From Litchfieldia sinesaloumensis (lineage in GTDB: Bacteria; Bacillota; Bacilli; Bacillales; Bacillaceae_L): a DNA stretch of 64,000 bases. The translations under genes were made by a program, and so were the position numbers. Below, piece by piece: positions 23,962 through 33,784 of the stretch. Location of the stretch: contig NZ_LT732529.1 in the NCBI RefSeq assembly GCF_900156865.1, positions 2,091,805 to 2,155,804 of the forward strand, written 5' to 3'. Numbering within the stretch: the stretch's first letter is position 1; the number at the start of each line of letters is the position of its first letter. Below the pieces are notes generated by a model, which made no database searches, was not told the origin of the DNA, and saw only the letters and a list, made by a program, of their open reading frames with translations.

Positions 23962-23986
23962 GGAAAAACCGCAGAATCGTCTGCGG
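23962..23986 (-). terminator. Intrinsic terminator after lepA
   Basis: On the minus strand CCGCAGA and TCTGCGG form a 7-bp stem with a 4-base loop, followed by TTTTTCC. It lies 10 bases beyond the lepA stop. Confidence 0.8.
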
Positions 23987-23996
23987 TATCCTATTA

Positions 23997-25820
23997 CTAC
24001 TTGTCGTCCATTTTTAATACTGCCATGAATGCCTCTTGAGGTACTTCAACTGAGCCGACTTGTTTCATTCGTTTCTTACCTTCTTTTTGTTTTTCAAGAA
24101 GCTTACGTTTACGTGAAATGTCCCCACCATAACATTTAGCTAATACGTTTTTGCGTATTGCTTTTATCGTAGAACGTGCGATGATTTTCTGACCAACAGC
24201 CGCTTGTACAGGCACTTCAAATTGCTGCCTCGGAATTAATTCCTTCAGCTTTTCTACGATTAGCTTTCCTCGATCATATGCGGAATCTCTATGAACAATA
24301 AATGATAGAGCATCAACTTTTTCAGCATTTAATAAGATATCCATTTTCACAAGCTTAGATGGCTTGTAACCAATTAGTTCATAATCAAATGAGGCATAGC
24401 CCTTTGTATTTGATTTTAATTGATCAAAGAAATCATATACGATTTCTGCAAGTGGAATTTCGTAAACAATACTCACTCGATTTTCATCTAGGTATTGCAT
24501 ATCAATGAAGTTACCGCGTTTGTTTTGACATAATTCCATTACTGCACCAACATAATCGTTTGGAACCATCATGGTTGCTTTTACGTATGGCTCTTCGATT
24601 CTATCGATTTTTTGCGGATCTGGCATATCAGATGGGTTGTCAATTTTCAAATCTGTCCCGTCTGTTAAAAATACATCATAGATAACACTTGGCGCAGTTG
24701 TGATTAAATCGATTTTAAACTCTCTCTCGATTCTCTCTTGAATAATTTCCATATGCAACAAGCCTAAGAAACCACAACGGAAACCAAAGCCTAACGCCTG
24801 AGATGTTTCAGGTTCAAATTGCAATGCTGCATCATTTAATTCAAGTTTTTCTAAAGCCTCACGCAAATCATTATATTTTGCTGTATCAATTGGATACAAT
24901 CCACAGAACACCATAGGATTAAGTCGTCTGTATCCTGGTAGTGGCTCTGTAGCTCCGTTTTTTGCATTTGTAATAGTATCCCCTACGCGTGTATCGCCAA
25001 CATTTTTTATTGCTGCAGTTAGGAAACCAACATCCCCAACAGTTAACTCTTCCTGAAGGGTTGCGCGAGGTGTAAATACGCCTGCTTCAATTACTTCAAA
25101 CTCCTTACCTGTTGCCATCATTTTTATTTTGTCACCAGGTCGGATTGTGCCGTCAACAACACGGATATAAGCTACAACACCACGGTATGGATCGTATACA
25201 GAGTCAAAGATTAGAGCTTTTAGAGGGGCTTCAGGATCACCTTGTGGTGCAGGAACTTTCTCAACAACCTGCTCTAGTATCTCTTCTATTCCAATTCCCG
25301 CTTTAGCAGATGCTAAAACTGCCTCTGATGCATCAAGCCCGATTACATCTTCAACTTCCTGTCTAACTCGTTCAGGGTCTGCACTTGGTAAATCGATTTT
25401 ATTAATAACTGGCAGAATCTCAAGGTCATTATCTAGAGCAAGATACACATTCGCTAGAGTTTGAGCCTCAATACCCTGTGCTGCGTCAACAACGAGTACA
25501 GCACCTTCACACGCAGCTAGACTTCGTGAAACTTCGTATGTAAAGTCGACATGTCCCGGGGTGTCAATCAGGTGGAAAATATACTCTTCTCCATCCTTCG
25601 CCTTATATTTTAATTGTACTGCGTTTAGTTTGATCGTAATGCCACGTTCTCTTTCTAAGTCCATGGAGTCTAGCAATTGTTCTTTCATTTCACGATGGGT
25701 CAACGCATTTGTTTTTTCAAGAATGCGGTCCGCCAAAGTAGATTTACCATGGTCTATATGAGCAATAATTGAAAAATTTCGAATCCTAGATTGTCTACTA
25801 CGTCTCTCTTCTTGGTTCAT
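23997..25820 (-). CDS. lepA: Elongation factor 4 (LepA)
   Basis: LepA is a translational GTPase that acts on stalled or initiating ribosomes. The 607-residue protein has the G domain (AHIDHGKST, residues 20-28; [14 protein letters not shown]), EF-G-like domains II, III and V, and the LepA-specific C-terminal domain ending MAVLKMDDK. The ATG at 25820 follows AGGAGG; the longer frame to 25850 runs into the repeat and is not supported. Confidence 0.97.
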   Translation of the reverse strand: MNQEERRSRQSRIRNFSIIAHIDHGKSTLADRILEKTNALTHREMKEQLLDSMDLERERGITIKLNAVQLKYKAKDGEEYIFHLIDTPGHVDFTYEVSRSLAACEGAVLVVDAAQGIEAQTLANVYLALDNDLEILPVINKIDLPSADPERVRQEVEDVIGLDASEAVLASAKAGIGIEEILEQVVEKVPAPQGDPEAPLKALIFDSVYDPYRGVVAYIRVVDGTIRPGDKIKMMATGKEFEVIEAGVFTPRATLQEELTVGDVGFLTAAIKNVGDTRVGDTITNAKNGATEPLPGYRRLNPMVFCGLYPIDTAKYNDLREALEKLELNDAALQFEPETSQALGFGFRCGFLGLLHMEIIQERIEREFKIDLITTAPSVIYDVFLTDGTDLKIDNPSDMPDPQKIDRIEEPYVKATMMVPNDYVGAVMELCQNKRGNFIDMQYLDENRVSIVYEIPLAEIVYDFFDQLKSNTKGYASFDYELIGYKPSKLVKMDILLNAEKVDALSFIVHRDSAYDRGKLIVEKLKELIPRQQFEVPVQAAVGQKIIARSTIKAIRKNVLAKCYGGDISRKRKLLEKQKEGKKRMKQVGSVEVPQEAFMAVLKMDDK

Positions 25821-25839
25821 TAAAAAATCCTCCTGATAC

Positions 25840-25953
25840 GAAAAGCGCAAGCGCCTAAATTAGCGAATCGTCTACTAAATGCTGCTACTATTATGTAGCA
25901 TACATAGACGTCTGCACATCTTTGTGCAAGTCCGACAAGCGCTGGAGCTGGAC
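25840..25953 (-). repeat. Dispersed repeat copy upstream of lepA
   Basis: Read on the minus strand it starts GTCCAGCTCCAGCGC and ends GGCGCTTGCGCTTTTC. These match the ends of the copy at 20805-20925; the centre differs and contains its own small inverted repeats (GTGCA/TGCAC and ATGCTAC/GTAGCA). It lies just upstream of the lepA ribosome binding site, so it may be in the lepA leader. Confidence 0.65.
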
Positions 25954-26101
25954 CATATATTTAATTTTAGCATTCCAGACTTTATAAAAAATTATAAAAC
26001 TACACTAGATTAGATTATACAGAACTCTTTTCTCACATTCAATTAGGAAAAAATGCGTGCGAAAATTGAAATAGAGTCTGCCGTCTGGCAAACTCTACTT
26101 A

Positions 26102-26455
26102 CTAAAGTTTATCAAGGAGTGCTCCGATTCCATTTCCAATGGCATTCATGATTTTTTCAAAGAGTGCACTTATCCCATTTCCAAGTTTTTCACCTATGCT
26201 CGAAAAAAAGTTAAAGGCTTCTACTTCTTCTAGCTGTTTTTGTTTTTGTTCTAAATCATGACTTGTCACTTTGCGCCCCAATACGGACGCTTCGACTTCA
26301 CCGTCATTATCGGTGATATGAAAAGCCCCTTGAAGAGAGGGGTCATTATAGCCCCTCATTTTCTTCATCCCTTCATTTGCTTGCTGCATCCCGATTAGGA
26401 CTCCCAGAAGGAGGACCGTGACAATCAAGAAACATTTCATCATGAATTTAGCCAT
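26102..26455 (-). CDS. yqxA: YqxA family protein (DUF3679)
   Basis: The function of this 117-residue protein is unknown. It has an N-terminal membrane segment (about 5-23, probably an anchor or signal), a central coiled region with KQKQLEEVEAF and an amphipathic Gly-rich C-terminus. It matches YqxA, which lies between spoIIP and lepA in B. subtilis. The ATG at 26455 has AAAGGGAG upstream; a longer reading to 26491 would run into the palindromic repeats. Confidence 0.82.
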   Translation of the reverse strand: MAKFMMKCFLIVTVLLLGVLIGMQQANEGMKKMRGYNDPSLQGAFHITDNDGEVEASVLGRKVTSHDLEQKQKQLEEVEAFNFFSSIGEKLGNGISALFEKIMNAIGNGIGALLDKL

Positions 26456-26479
26456 TGGAATTACTCCCTTTATTTTACT

Positions 26480-26636
26480 CTTGCGGTACATGCTTAGCGG
26501 TTTTTCTGACGGGCATGTACCTTAAGACCTTTCTTGCGGTACACCCTCACTCATTTTTCTTCCGAGCATGTACCTTGAGACCTTCTTGTGGTACACGCTC
26601 ATCCATTTTTCTTCCGAGCATGTACCTTGAGATGCC
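26480..26636. repeat. Three tandem 52-53-bp palindromic repeats
   Basis: Units at about 26480-26532, 26533-26584 and 26585-26636 each start CTTGYGGTACA and end GCATGTACCTTRAGA. Within each unit GGTACAxGC and GC(A/G)TGTACC face each other, so each can fold into a hairpin. Units 2 and 3 are more alike. They occupy the spoIIP-yqxA gap and do not extend a plausible gene. Confidence 0.85.
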
Positions 26637-26675
26637 TTCCGAAGTCATAGAAGATACCCAAAATTGTATACAACA

Positions 26676-27872
26676 CTATTCTCTTTCCGTTTCATTTGCA
26701 TTCACTTTTTCAGCTTGCCAATAGTACTCTGCGAGGGCATCTGCAACAGCTGCTGCTGTTCGGCGTAGTTCTTCGAAGTTATTATCTACCCCACCAAATT
26801 CAATAAGCATGGCATTTTCAGATTTATCTTGGTTATATACTCCATTATTGCCAGCTCCGCCCTGACCTATTACACCTCTACTTAATCCAGGATATTTTTC
26901 TTGTAAAATCTCATGTAATTCTTTAGCGAGCGCGGAGTTTTTCTCATACTGATGATTGTCAGTACCAACAATAAATGCTATTTTCGCATACGTTTTCCCG
27001 TTTATTGTGATTGTTGTTTTATCTTTTCGATGGGCATCACGATGAATGTCGATAAAATAATTCAGGTCACGATTACTACTCATCGCACTTGCAAAGATTT
27101 CTCCGGATGCTTGATATGATTGATAGTAATTGTATCCTTTAGATTTTAAATACTTATCCATATTTGTCTTATCGATTTCTGCACCAATACCTCGTGCTTC
27201 TAATTCTTGGCCCAGCATTTCCCCAACTTTTGTTACGTTCACTTCAGGATGCCTAGCATTATTTGCATTGGTCGTATCCACACCTTTTAAATGTGGAAAA
27301 TAGGCTTCCGAGGAATGGGTGTGATAGATGTAGGCTACTTTTTTATCTCCGGTTGTCATCGTTGGCGGAGGAACAGGTGCCGTTGGTTTTTCAGCTTGAT
27401 CTACATTTTGAGTAGCAATTTGTCTTTCATCTAGTAAAACATCCAAAGGGGGTGGTGACTCTATTGGCATATTCGTGTAGTTCGTCCCTTCACCTGCTAC
27501 TAGTATTTTCCCATCAAACATTGAAAACCCTGGTAGTTCTCGACCCAAAAAACTCCTAGGATCGTCCAGAGATAAATTGGTAGCAACTTTAATCACGGCC
27601 CCAAAATAGTCAGGTTTTGTAGTTGATTCAGGCAGCCCCTGTACAAAATAGTGATTTTCGTATCCCAATAGATGAACAAGTGCTTCTCCAGAAAGGTTTG
27701 TTGCCACGTTACTGATGGAAGAGGAACTGATTCTATACTCCGGCTTAAGAGAGACAATTGCTCCCGTGATTGTAAACAATAGGATAAAACTAAAAATGAG
27801 GAATAGAATCCCTTTTACAACACTAGAACCTTGAATTGAGATCATCATTCCTTGAGATCGAAAACTTTTCAT
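26676..27872 (-). CDS. spoIIP: Stage II sporulation protein P
   Basis: SpoIIP is a cell-wall amidase/endopeptidase that works with SpoIID and SpoIIM in septal peptidoglycan removal during engulfment. The 398-residue protein has one N-terminal membrane segment (about 18-38), a linker and a C-terminal amidase domain starting near 175 (KVAYIYHTHSSEAYFP, with the first zinc-type histidine). A GAGGAGG ribosome binding site precedes the ATG. It is downstream of gpr in the conserved gpr-spoIIP pair. Confidence 0.95.
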   Translation of the reverse strand: MKSFRSQGMMISIQGSSVVKGILFLIFSFILLFTITGAIVSLKPEYRISSSSISNVATNLSGEALVHLLGYENHYFVQGLPESTTKPDYFGAVIKVATNLSLDDPRSFLGRELPGFSMFDGKILVAGEGTNYTNMPIESPPPLDVLLDERQIATQNVDQAEKPTAPVPPPTMTTGDKKVAYIYHTHSSEAYFPHLKGVDTTNANNARHPEVNVTKVGEMLGQELEARGIGAEIDKTNMDKYLKSKGYNYYQSYQASGEIFASAMSSNRDLNYFIDIHRDAHRKDKTTITINGKTYAKIAFIVGTDNHQYEKNSALAKELHEILQEKYPGLSRGVIGQGGAGNNGVYNQDKSENAMLIEFGGVDNNFEELRRTAAAVADALAEYYWQAEKVNANETERE

Positions 27873-27959
27873 ATTCTACCTCCTCAATGTCTGTCTATCA
27901 TATTGATATGTACAAACAAGAGTTGGTAGAACTGATTTAATAGATTTCATTTTTCAAAT

Positions 27960-29087
27960 TTAATGTGTGTATGCACCTGAATTGTCTTGGTCAATTTCAC
28001 TGTGCAAGGCTGTGTTTAGACCGCTAGCTATGACGTTAGCCATGTCTTCGATAAAGACGTCAACTTCTTTTGGGGTGACCATTAAGTTATGGCCAAGAGG
28101 TGATAACACTTCATGAATGAGCTTTCTTTTTTCCTCTTCTGGTAGGGTCCCAACAATTCCCATGAATGTATTTCTTTCTTCTTCACCTGGCAAATCATCA
28201 TCTGTTAGAACCTTCTTTTCACCAAAACTCATCCCCGCAGGTATAAGAGAACGTGAAGGCTTGTCTCCTTCCTTAAGTTCTCTACCAAAATGTTTTAAAA
28301 TAAAATCAATTGCACCACTTGTAATAGAAACCGCATCAACTACTGTCGGAATTCCAATCGCAATAACAGGAATACCTAACGTATCTATACTAAGTTCCTT
28401 TCTTTTATTGCCAACTCCTGATCCAGGATGTATACCTGTATCAGAAATTTGAATAGTAGAATTCACCCGCTCAACCGAACGTGCCGCTAATGCATCTATT
28501 GCAATGACAAAGTCTGGCTTTGATTTTTCAATCACACCGTAAATAATGTCACTTGTTTCAATACCTGTTAACCCCATTACCCCTGGTGCGATTGCACTCA
28601 CAGAGCGAAACCCTTCCTGAACATTTTCCGGTTGAAGTTGAAAGAGATGTCTTGTGATCACTAGGTTTTCAACCGCTAATGGTCCAAGTGCATCCGGGGT
28701 AACATTCCAGTTTCCTAACCCAACAACAAGACAACTTGCCTCTTTGCCAATTCCTAGCTTTGATAAAAAGTGGCTAAATTCCTTTGCAAATACTTTTTGA
28801 ACTTTCTCTTGTAGCTCGGAATCTTTTTGGCGTATGCCTTGAACTTCTAAAGTTAAATAATTTCCTTTTTTCTTACCGATAGCATTTGCGCCTTCTTCGG
28901 TAATTTCAACCGTAGAAATGGTAATACCGTCTTCTTGTCTTTCTTTTATAATTACACCCTCGATATCGGAAACAGGTTGTTGATCTTCTTTTAAAGATTT
29001 ATTGCGTTCCTCGACTGCCATCGCACTAGCTTCAATTGCTAGGTCAGTACGTACTGAATAATTGGATAAATCTAGTTGTTCTCCCAA
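27960..29087 (-). CDS. gpr: Germination protease GPR
   Basis: GPR degrades small acid-soluble spore proteins early in germination. It is made as a zymogen and loses a short N-terminal propeptide late in sporulation. The 375-residue protein is collinear with B. subtilis GPR, including [14 protein letters not shown] and [13 protein letters not shown] prefer TTG at 29087, because GGAGG ends 8 bases upstream; the ATG at 29102 has no ribosome binding site. A forespore-type promoter is suggested at 29120-29149. Confidence 0.95.
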   Translation of the reverse strand: MGEQLDLSNYSVRTDLAIEASAMAVEERNKSLKEDQQPVSDIEGVIIKERQEDGITISTVEITEEGANAIGKKKGNYLTLEVQGIRQKDSELQEKVQKVFAKEFSHFLSKLGIGKEASCLVVGLGNWNVTPDALGPLAVENLVITRHLFQLQPENVQEGFRSVSAIAPGVMGLTGIETSDIIYGVIEKSKPDFVIAIDALAARSVERVNSTIQISDTGIHPGSGVGNKRKELSIDTLGIPVIAIGIPTVVDAVSITSGAIDFILKHFGRELKEGDKPSRSLIPAGMSFGEKKVLTDDDLPGEEERNTFMGIVGTLPEEEKRKLIHEVLSPLGHNLMVTPKEVDVFIEDMANVIASGLNTALHSEIDQDNSGAYTH

Positions 29088-29119
29088 TCCAAAAACCTCC
29101 ATTTTTCACATAGTATCTA

Positions 29120-29149
29120 TAGCTTTGCCCCTAAATATGTGGTTCATGC
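29120..29149 (-). promoter_or_regulatory. Candidate SigF/SigG promoter of gpr
   Basis: On the minus strand GCATGA (29144-29149) and GGCAAAGCTA (29120-29129) lie 14 bases apart and resemble forespore sigma consensus sequences (GGnRAnAnTW with one mismatch). B. subtilis gpr is forespore-expressed. The match is suggestive only. Confidence 0.4.
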
Positions 29150-29351
29150 AATTTTTATCACGTTCGGAAATAGATTGGTATTGCATTCTCGCAGTCAATT
29201 TGATAGAATAACTTTTGTTGTAACATCAGAGTATCAAAGACCGTATTTGAGATCATTAAACGAAGGAAAACTTTAAAAACCAATGTTTTCAACCATATTC
29301 GTAAATGATTGATCGTGTTAGATCATCTTGATATTCGCAGGAGGTGAAAGT

Positions 29352-29618
29352 ATGCCAAATATTAAATCAGCTATCAAACGTGTAAAAACTAGTGATGAAA
29401 GCCGTGCACATAACGCAACTGTTAAGTCTGCAATGCGTACTGCTATTAAAAACTTCGAAGCTACAGTTGCTAACAACGACGCTGAAAATGCGAAAGCAGC
29501 TTATGTTACTGCTTCAAGCAAGCTTGACAAAGCAGCTCGTAAAGGTCTTATCCATAAAAATGTTGCTGACCGTCAAAAATCTCGTCTAGCTAAAAAACTT
29601 AACGAGGTTAACGCATAA
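29352..29618 (+). CDS. rpsT: 30S ribosomal protein S20
   Basis: This 88-residue, Ala/Lys-rich protein starts [14 protein letters not shown] and is an S20, which binds the 5' and 3' minor domains of 16S rRNA. The ATG at 29352 follows GGAGGTGAAAGT. An ATG at 29328 lies upstream of that site and is not the start. It is divergent from gpr and followed by a strong terminator. Confidence 0.97.
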   Translation: MPNIKSAIKRVKTSDESRAHNATVKSAMRTAIKNFEATVANNDAENAKAAYVTASSKLDKAARKGLIHKNVADRQKSRLAKKLNEVNA

Positions 29619-29624
29619 TAAATA

Positions 29625-29650
29625 AACGACTCGCTTTGAGTCGTTTTTTT
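29625..29650 (+). terminator. Intrinsic terminator after rpsT
   Basis: AACGACTC and GAGTCGTT form an 8-bp stem with a 5-base loop, followed by a long T run. It lies 7 bases after the stop codon. Confidence 0.9.
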
Positions 29651-29683
29651 TGCCCTTCCTAGACGAATCGGCTCCATATTAAC

Positions 29684-29713
29684 AGCCATGCTTGTCAAAA
29701 GCATGGCTTTTTC
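29684..29713 (+). terminator. Second hairpin between rpsT and holA
   Basis: AGCCATGC and GCATGGCT form a perfect 8-bp stem followed by TTTTTCTT on the plus strand. On the minus strand it lies just beyond the holA stop but lacks a good T run. It could back up the rpsT terminator or serve holA. Confidence 0.55.
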
Positions 29714-29733
29714 TTACCTAAAAATTGGATCCT

Positions 29734-30756
29734 TTATTTAGCTAATTGCATAATAAATAATTCAAGAATCAATTGTTTGTCTTTTTTCCCGTTTTTCATT
29801 TCGTAATCTGCCTCAGCCAGCTGATTAATAATATTTAAGAGCTCCTCTTGTGAAAATAAATTTGCTTGTCCACTAGCAAGCTTTACTCGGAATGGATGGA
29901 CCTTTAAATTTCCAGCCATTTGTTGTTGTCCATACCCTTGTCTGGAAAGTTCCTTTACATGAAAAATCAATCGAAATTGCGTCGCAAGTAATGATAGGAT
30001 TTTTATCGGTTCTTCATTGTTTTGTAACAGATCATAAAAAATTCGTAATGCCTCATCTAGTTTACGATTAACGACCTTATCAATTAATGAGAAAATATTT
30101 TGCTCCAAGGATCTTGCTACAAGTAATTTCACAGTTTCCTCTGTTATCTCATCATTTCCACCGACACCGAGATATAAAGACATCTTATCTATTTCCTGGG
30201 TGATGTTCATAAGATTTGTCCCAGCAACCTGCAACAACTCCTGAATGGCAGAAGGGCTTATCGTAACCCCATTCTGGGTTGCTCTACTCGTTATCCAGCT
30301 ATGTAAGTCTTTTTCAGACAATGTATTAACAGTTAATATTTCCGCGTTTGCCTTTAGCTGCTTAACAATCTTTTTTCGCTCATCCAATTTTTCATATGGA
30401 GCGGTAAACACAAGGATTGTAAAAGGTGCTGGGCTTTTTAAATAATTTTCAAGTACAGATACATTATGCTCGACCTTTTCCTTATTTCGATCAGAAGTTA
30501 GGAAGTTTGGATTTTGTAAAATAACAAGTCGTTTCTCTCCCATAAAAGGAAGCGTTTCAGCGTCGGCTAATGCAATTTCAACAGGTGTTTCTTCTAAATC
30601 AAACACGGATAGATTAAAGTCTTTTTCTTCCTCTTCGATGCTATATTTAACTAATAATTCTTTTGTTTCTTGAATTAAAAAACTTTCTGTTCCATGTAAT
30701 AAATATACAGGTGCGAACTGTTTTTTCTTAATTTTTTTCCAAAGTTCCAAGTTCAT
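29734..30756 (-). CDS. holA: DNA polymerase III subunit delta
   Basis: HolA opens the sliding clamp in the clamp-loader complex. The 340-residue protein is collinear with B. subtilis YqeN/HolA: an N-terminal AAA+-like domain that lacks a functional P-loop, a lid (RSLEQNIFSLIDKVVNRK) and a C-terminal collar domain (NEEPIKILSLLATQFRLI). A GGAGAGGG ribosome binding site precedes the ATG. It stands alone between rpsT and yqzM. Confidence 0.94.
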   Translation of the reverse strand: MNLELWKKIKKKQFAPVYLLHGTESFLIQETKELLVKYSIEEEEKDFNLSVFDLEETPVEIALADAETLPFMGEKRLVILQNPNFLTSDRNKEKVEHNVSVLENYLKSPAPFTILVFTAPYEKLDERKKIVKQLKANAEILTVNTLSEKDLHSWITSRATQNGVTISPSAIQELLQVAGTNLMNITQEIDKMSLYLGVGGNDEITEETVKLLVARSLEQNIFSLIDKVVNRKLDEALRIFYDLLQNNEEPIKILSLLATQFRLIFHVKELSRQGYGQQQMAGNLKVHPFRVKLASGQANLFSQEELLNIINQLAEADYEMKNGKKDKQLILELFIMQLAK

Positions 30757-31205
30757 ATAATTCCCTCTCCACTGTAAGCCATCTTATTCAATGGTATCGG
30801 GAAAACGTGTAATTTTCAACTGCGTAGCAAAATTTTAATATCCACCTGTTGCGATAAATAGTAAAAGGGAATTGGTCGAATACCAATTCCCAATCTATAG
30901 AAACATTACCAAACAAGCCCCAGGTATCTTGCTCAGTAATGATTATTTGTAATCGATCTATTGCAAGGACTTTGTCTTATGTACTATTAGGATTTACTTT
31001 GTTTTTTGAACTATTTGTGACAAGTGTTGTTAATACAGGAAGAGTATCGGATAATAGGGGAAAAAGGGTTATTCAATCTTTTGGTCTTTGTTATACTTAT
31101 AGAGGTTATTACTTTTATTTGTAAAAACAAAACCAACATTTAAAAGGAATTATAGATTTTTTTGAGTAGTTAGGCTATACTATAACTGTTTAGGAGGGGT
31201 TAGGC
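30757..31205. other. Intergenic region upstream of holA and yqzM
   Basis: This 449-base gap contains a strong inverted repeat (30867-30891, GGGAATTGG/CCAATTCCC). On the minus strand it is followed by TTTTACTATTT, so it may be a terminator with no identified gene before it. A possible holA promoter (TTGAAA-N17-TACCAT on the minus strand) lies near the holA start. The 61-codon plus frame at 30939-31124 has no ribosome binding site and I do not call it. Confidence 0.5.
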
Positions 31206-31340
31206 ATGAATGAATTTGAAAAGAATATTAAAAACACGCGAAATGACGTAATTGATGCTGGAGTGGCATTTGTTGTTTCTTTTGGCTTCTTCGCTACAAT
31301 TTTCATTATTGCATCCTTAATTAAGATAATTGGAGCTTAA
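31206..31340 (+). CDS. yqzM: YqzM family small membrane protein
   Basis: This 44-residue protein (start MNEFEKNIKNTRNDV) has one transmembrane helix (about 20-42, VAFVVSFGFFATIFIIASLI). It matches the YqzM family found between comEC and holA in Bacillus. The function is unknown. The ribosome binding site is AGGAGGGG. Confidence 0.88.
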   Translation: MNEFEKNIKNTRNDVIDAGVAFVVSFGFFATIFIIASLIKIIGA

Positions 31341-31372
31341 TCCAGACAGATACATACACTGTCAAACACTGG

Positions 31373-31399
31373 GACTGCCTAATTCGAGGCAGTCTCTTT
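31373..31399 (+). terminator. Terminator between convergent yqzM and comEC
   Basis: GACTGCCT and AGGCAGTC form an 8-bp stem with a 6-base loop, followed by TCTTTTCG. It lies about 33 bases after yqzM and 16 bases beyond the comEC stop. Confidence 0.75.
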
Positions 31400-31414
31400 T
31401 CGTTCTACCCTATC

Positions 31415-33784
31415 TTATGGAATAATGGTCTTAAAGGTTCCGGAATTTTTTAAAAACCGATATTGGATTGCACCATTTTTATCCGTTCGAAAAACCTTAA
31501 TATCCTCTTCTTCGAATCGAGTAATAACGGTTGGATGTGGATGGTTAAACCGATTATTTTCACCAACTGGGATAAGCGCAAATGTTGGTTTCAATAATTG
31601 GATAAAATTATTTGTTGACGATGTATGACTTCCATGATGCCCTACCTTCAAAACATCTGCCCTAAGGTTTTTATAGGTTCTGACAAGATCAGCCTCTCCA
31701 CTTGTTTCCGTATCACCTGTGAATAACCATCGTAAGCCACCAAGCTCTGTAAAAAGGATAATCGAGTTTTCATTTTCCTTCATTTCGTTCCCCTTAGGTG
31801 CAAGAACATGAAAGATATAATTACTATCCTGCCATTTTTGGCCACGTTTGACTTCATTTATGTGAATCCCTTTTATAATTGCAAGCTTCTTCAACTTAGC
31901 TTCCTGTGGCGTATCCTTCTTGTTGACCCCAAGGACAATTTCGTTTACTTTTATCGTTTCAATTAGACCTTCGGCACCGCCAATATGGTCTTGGTCTCCA
32001 TGTGTAATAATAAGTTTGTCCAAACCACGTACTCCTCTAGATTTAAGAAAGGGAATAATGATATCGGCGGTTGAAAATTCTTTCCTTCTTTTTCTCCATT
32101 CATCTTGGTTAAATTGAAGTATGCCGCCGGTATCAATTAAATAGACTCCCTTTCGATATGGAAGTTCAATAAATATACTATCCCCTTGACCAACGTCCAA
32201 CATCGTCACTTCCCCATAAGGATTAATGTATGGCAGTATAAAATGAAAAAATAGAACGAAGAGTGGTGCCAAAATTGCCTTTTGTCTAATGGACTTTTTC
32301 TTCTCCCAACTTACTAAAAAATAGAAGATAGCTCCACAATACAAAAGCATTAATATAAAACCCGGTTTCCCAAGAGTTAGGACTGAGAAGGAAGAGTCTG
32401 ATACCCAAAGTGTGGCTCTATTTAACATCTCAAGTAACCACGAGAGTAGAACAGCCAGTAGCTGGCCGGCCGGGGCAAAAACTGCGAGTAAAATGACAGT
32501 CAGTAAAGCGAATGGTAGAACAACTATCGAATATAAAGGGACGAATATCATATTTAGAGGCAAACTTAACAACGAAAATTCATAAAAGTGGAAGAGTATA
32601 ATCGGTAGAGAAGCAATCTGCGATAATAGAGAAACGACAAATAAAGATGCAAGCGCATTAGAATATTGGTTGAAAATAGCTCTTGAAGAGAGAATAAGAG
32701 AAGCGCTTACTATGAAGGATAATTGAAAACCAATATTGACTAAAAAGTAAGGATTTACAGCAAGCATACATAAACAAGCAAAACTGATGACATCAAGCAT
32801 ACTACTTTTTTTCCACCACATAATACTTGCTAATAATAACATTGTCATTGTTACTGAGCGGATAACTGAAGGAGATCCACCTGCAATTAGAATGTAAGCT
32901 GGAAGTAAGCACAACAGAAGAATGGCTGTAGACTCTCGTGTCATCCCAAACCGAATACATAAAAAATATACCATCCCTGTCATCAAACTAACATGGAGTC
33001 CTGAAATGGCTAGTAAATGAATTAACCCAAGTGATTGATAAGAATTTGTAATTTCACCTTCTATATTTGTTCTTTCTCCATATATCAATGCCTGAATAAT
33101 CCCAGCATTTGAACCTTTAAAATGGGAATCAATATGCTCAATACCAGCTTCCCTAATATTCAATAGAAGGCGATTTACAGACCATTTCCCCCCTGAAATA
33201 CAGTTATCCTGTGATATGGAGTTTGTTGTAAAAATCCAATGAATATTTTTTGTATATAAAAAACTTTTATAGCTAAAAGAATGTGGATTTCGCGCTATCT
33301 GTGGCTCTTTAAGTGATCCTTCAAAGGTGCAAATCTGCCCGATTGTAAAAACGGAACCTAGGTGATGTTTTTCAGCTTGTGTTTCGATGTAATAGACTAA
33401 CAAAACTTTTTCGTCCTCTGCCGTGCTTACGATTACCGATAGCTTATCACCATTAATATCTGGGGTTTCTATTATTTCAGCATGAATTTCAGTTGTAGCA
33501 GGAGGTAATTTTGTATGATTGTTCGAATCGGTTAGTATGAATAAATACATGAAGGTAAATAAAGTTAGAATACTGAGGATAACGAGTGAGAGATGATGAC
33601 GAAGAATGATAAATCCTATTAAGAGTAGTGTGAGAAAAACAACAAACCAAGAATAAGAAGTATAAGGGACTAAAATTCCGAAAACTGCAGAGAAAGCTAG
33701 AAATATTAGTTTTCCTTCTACATAGCCCCTGTACTTCCTTATTACCTCAACTAATTGTTGAAAATAATGTCGCTGCTTGTTCAC
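31415..33784 (-). CDS. comEC: Competence DNA channel protein ComEC
   Basis: ComEC forms the membrane channel for single-stranded DNA uptake. The 789-residue protein has N-terminal membrane helices, a DUF4131 OB-like domain (about 90-200) and the ComEC multi-helix core (about 220-500). A C-terminal metallo-beta-lactamase domain follows, with LDVGQGDS, THGDQDHIGG and GHHGSHTSS motifs, the proposed nuclease. The GTG start overlaps comEB by 38 bases; its ribosome binding site is weak, so the exact start is uncertain. Confidence 0.92.
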   Translation of the reverse strand: MNKQRHYFQQLVEVIRKYRGYVEGKLIFLAFSAVFGILVPYTSYSWFVVFLTLLLIGFIILRHHLSLVILSILTLFTFMYLFILTDSNNHTKLPPATTEIHAEIIETPDINGDKLSVIVSTAEDEKVLLVYYIETQAEKHHLGSVFTIGQICTFEGSLKEPQIARNPHSFSYKSFLYTKNIHWIFTTNSISQDNCISGGKWSVNRLLLNIREAGIEHIDSHFKGSNAGIIQALIYGERTNIEGEITNSYQSLGLIHLLAISGLHVSLMTGMVYFLCIRFGMTRESTAILLLCLLPAYILIAGGSPSVIRSVTMTMLLLASIMWWKKSSMLDVISFACLCMLAVNPYFLVNIGFQLSFIVSASLILSSRAIFNQYSNALASLFVVSLLSQIASLPIILFHFYEFSLLSLPLNMIFVPLYSIVVLPFALLTVILLAVFAPAGQLLAVLLSWLLEMLNRATLWVSDSSFSVLTLGKPGFILMLLYCGAIFYFLVSWEKKKSIRQKAILAPLFVLFFHFILPYINPYGEVTMLDVGQGDSIFIELPYRKGVYLIDTGGILQFNQDEWRKRRKEFSTADIIIPFLKSRGVRGLDKLIITHGDQDHIGGAEGLIETIKVNEIVLGVNKKDTPQEAKLKKLAIIKGIHINEVKRGQKWQDSNYIFHVLAPKGNEMKENENSIILFTELGGLRWLFTGDTETSGEADLVRTYKNLRADVLKVGHHGSHTSSTNNFIQLLKPTFALIPVGENNRFNHPHPTVITRFEEEDIKVFRTDKNGAIQYRFLKNSGTFKTIIP

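Noticed and set aside
26480-26636. The tandem repeats as a CRISPR array
   Set aside because: The units are contiguous with no unique spacers and are internally palindromic over their ends; no cas genes are nearby.
30939-31124. 61-codon plus-strand hydrophobic frame upstream of yqzM
   Set aside because: No Shine-Dalgarno before its ATG and no family resemblance; could be chance in an AT-rich gap.
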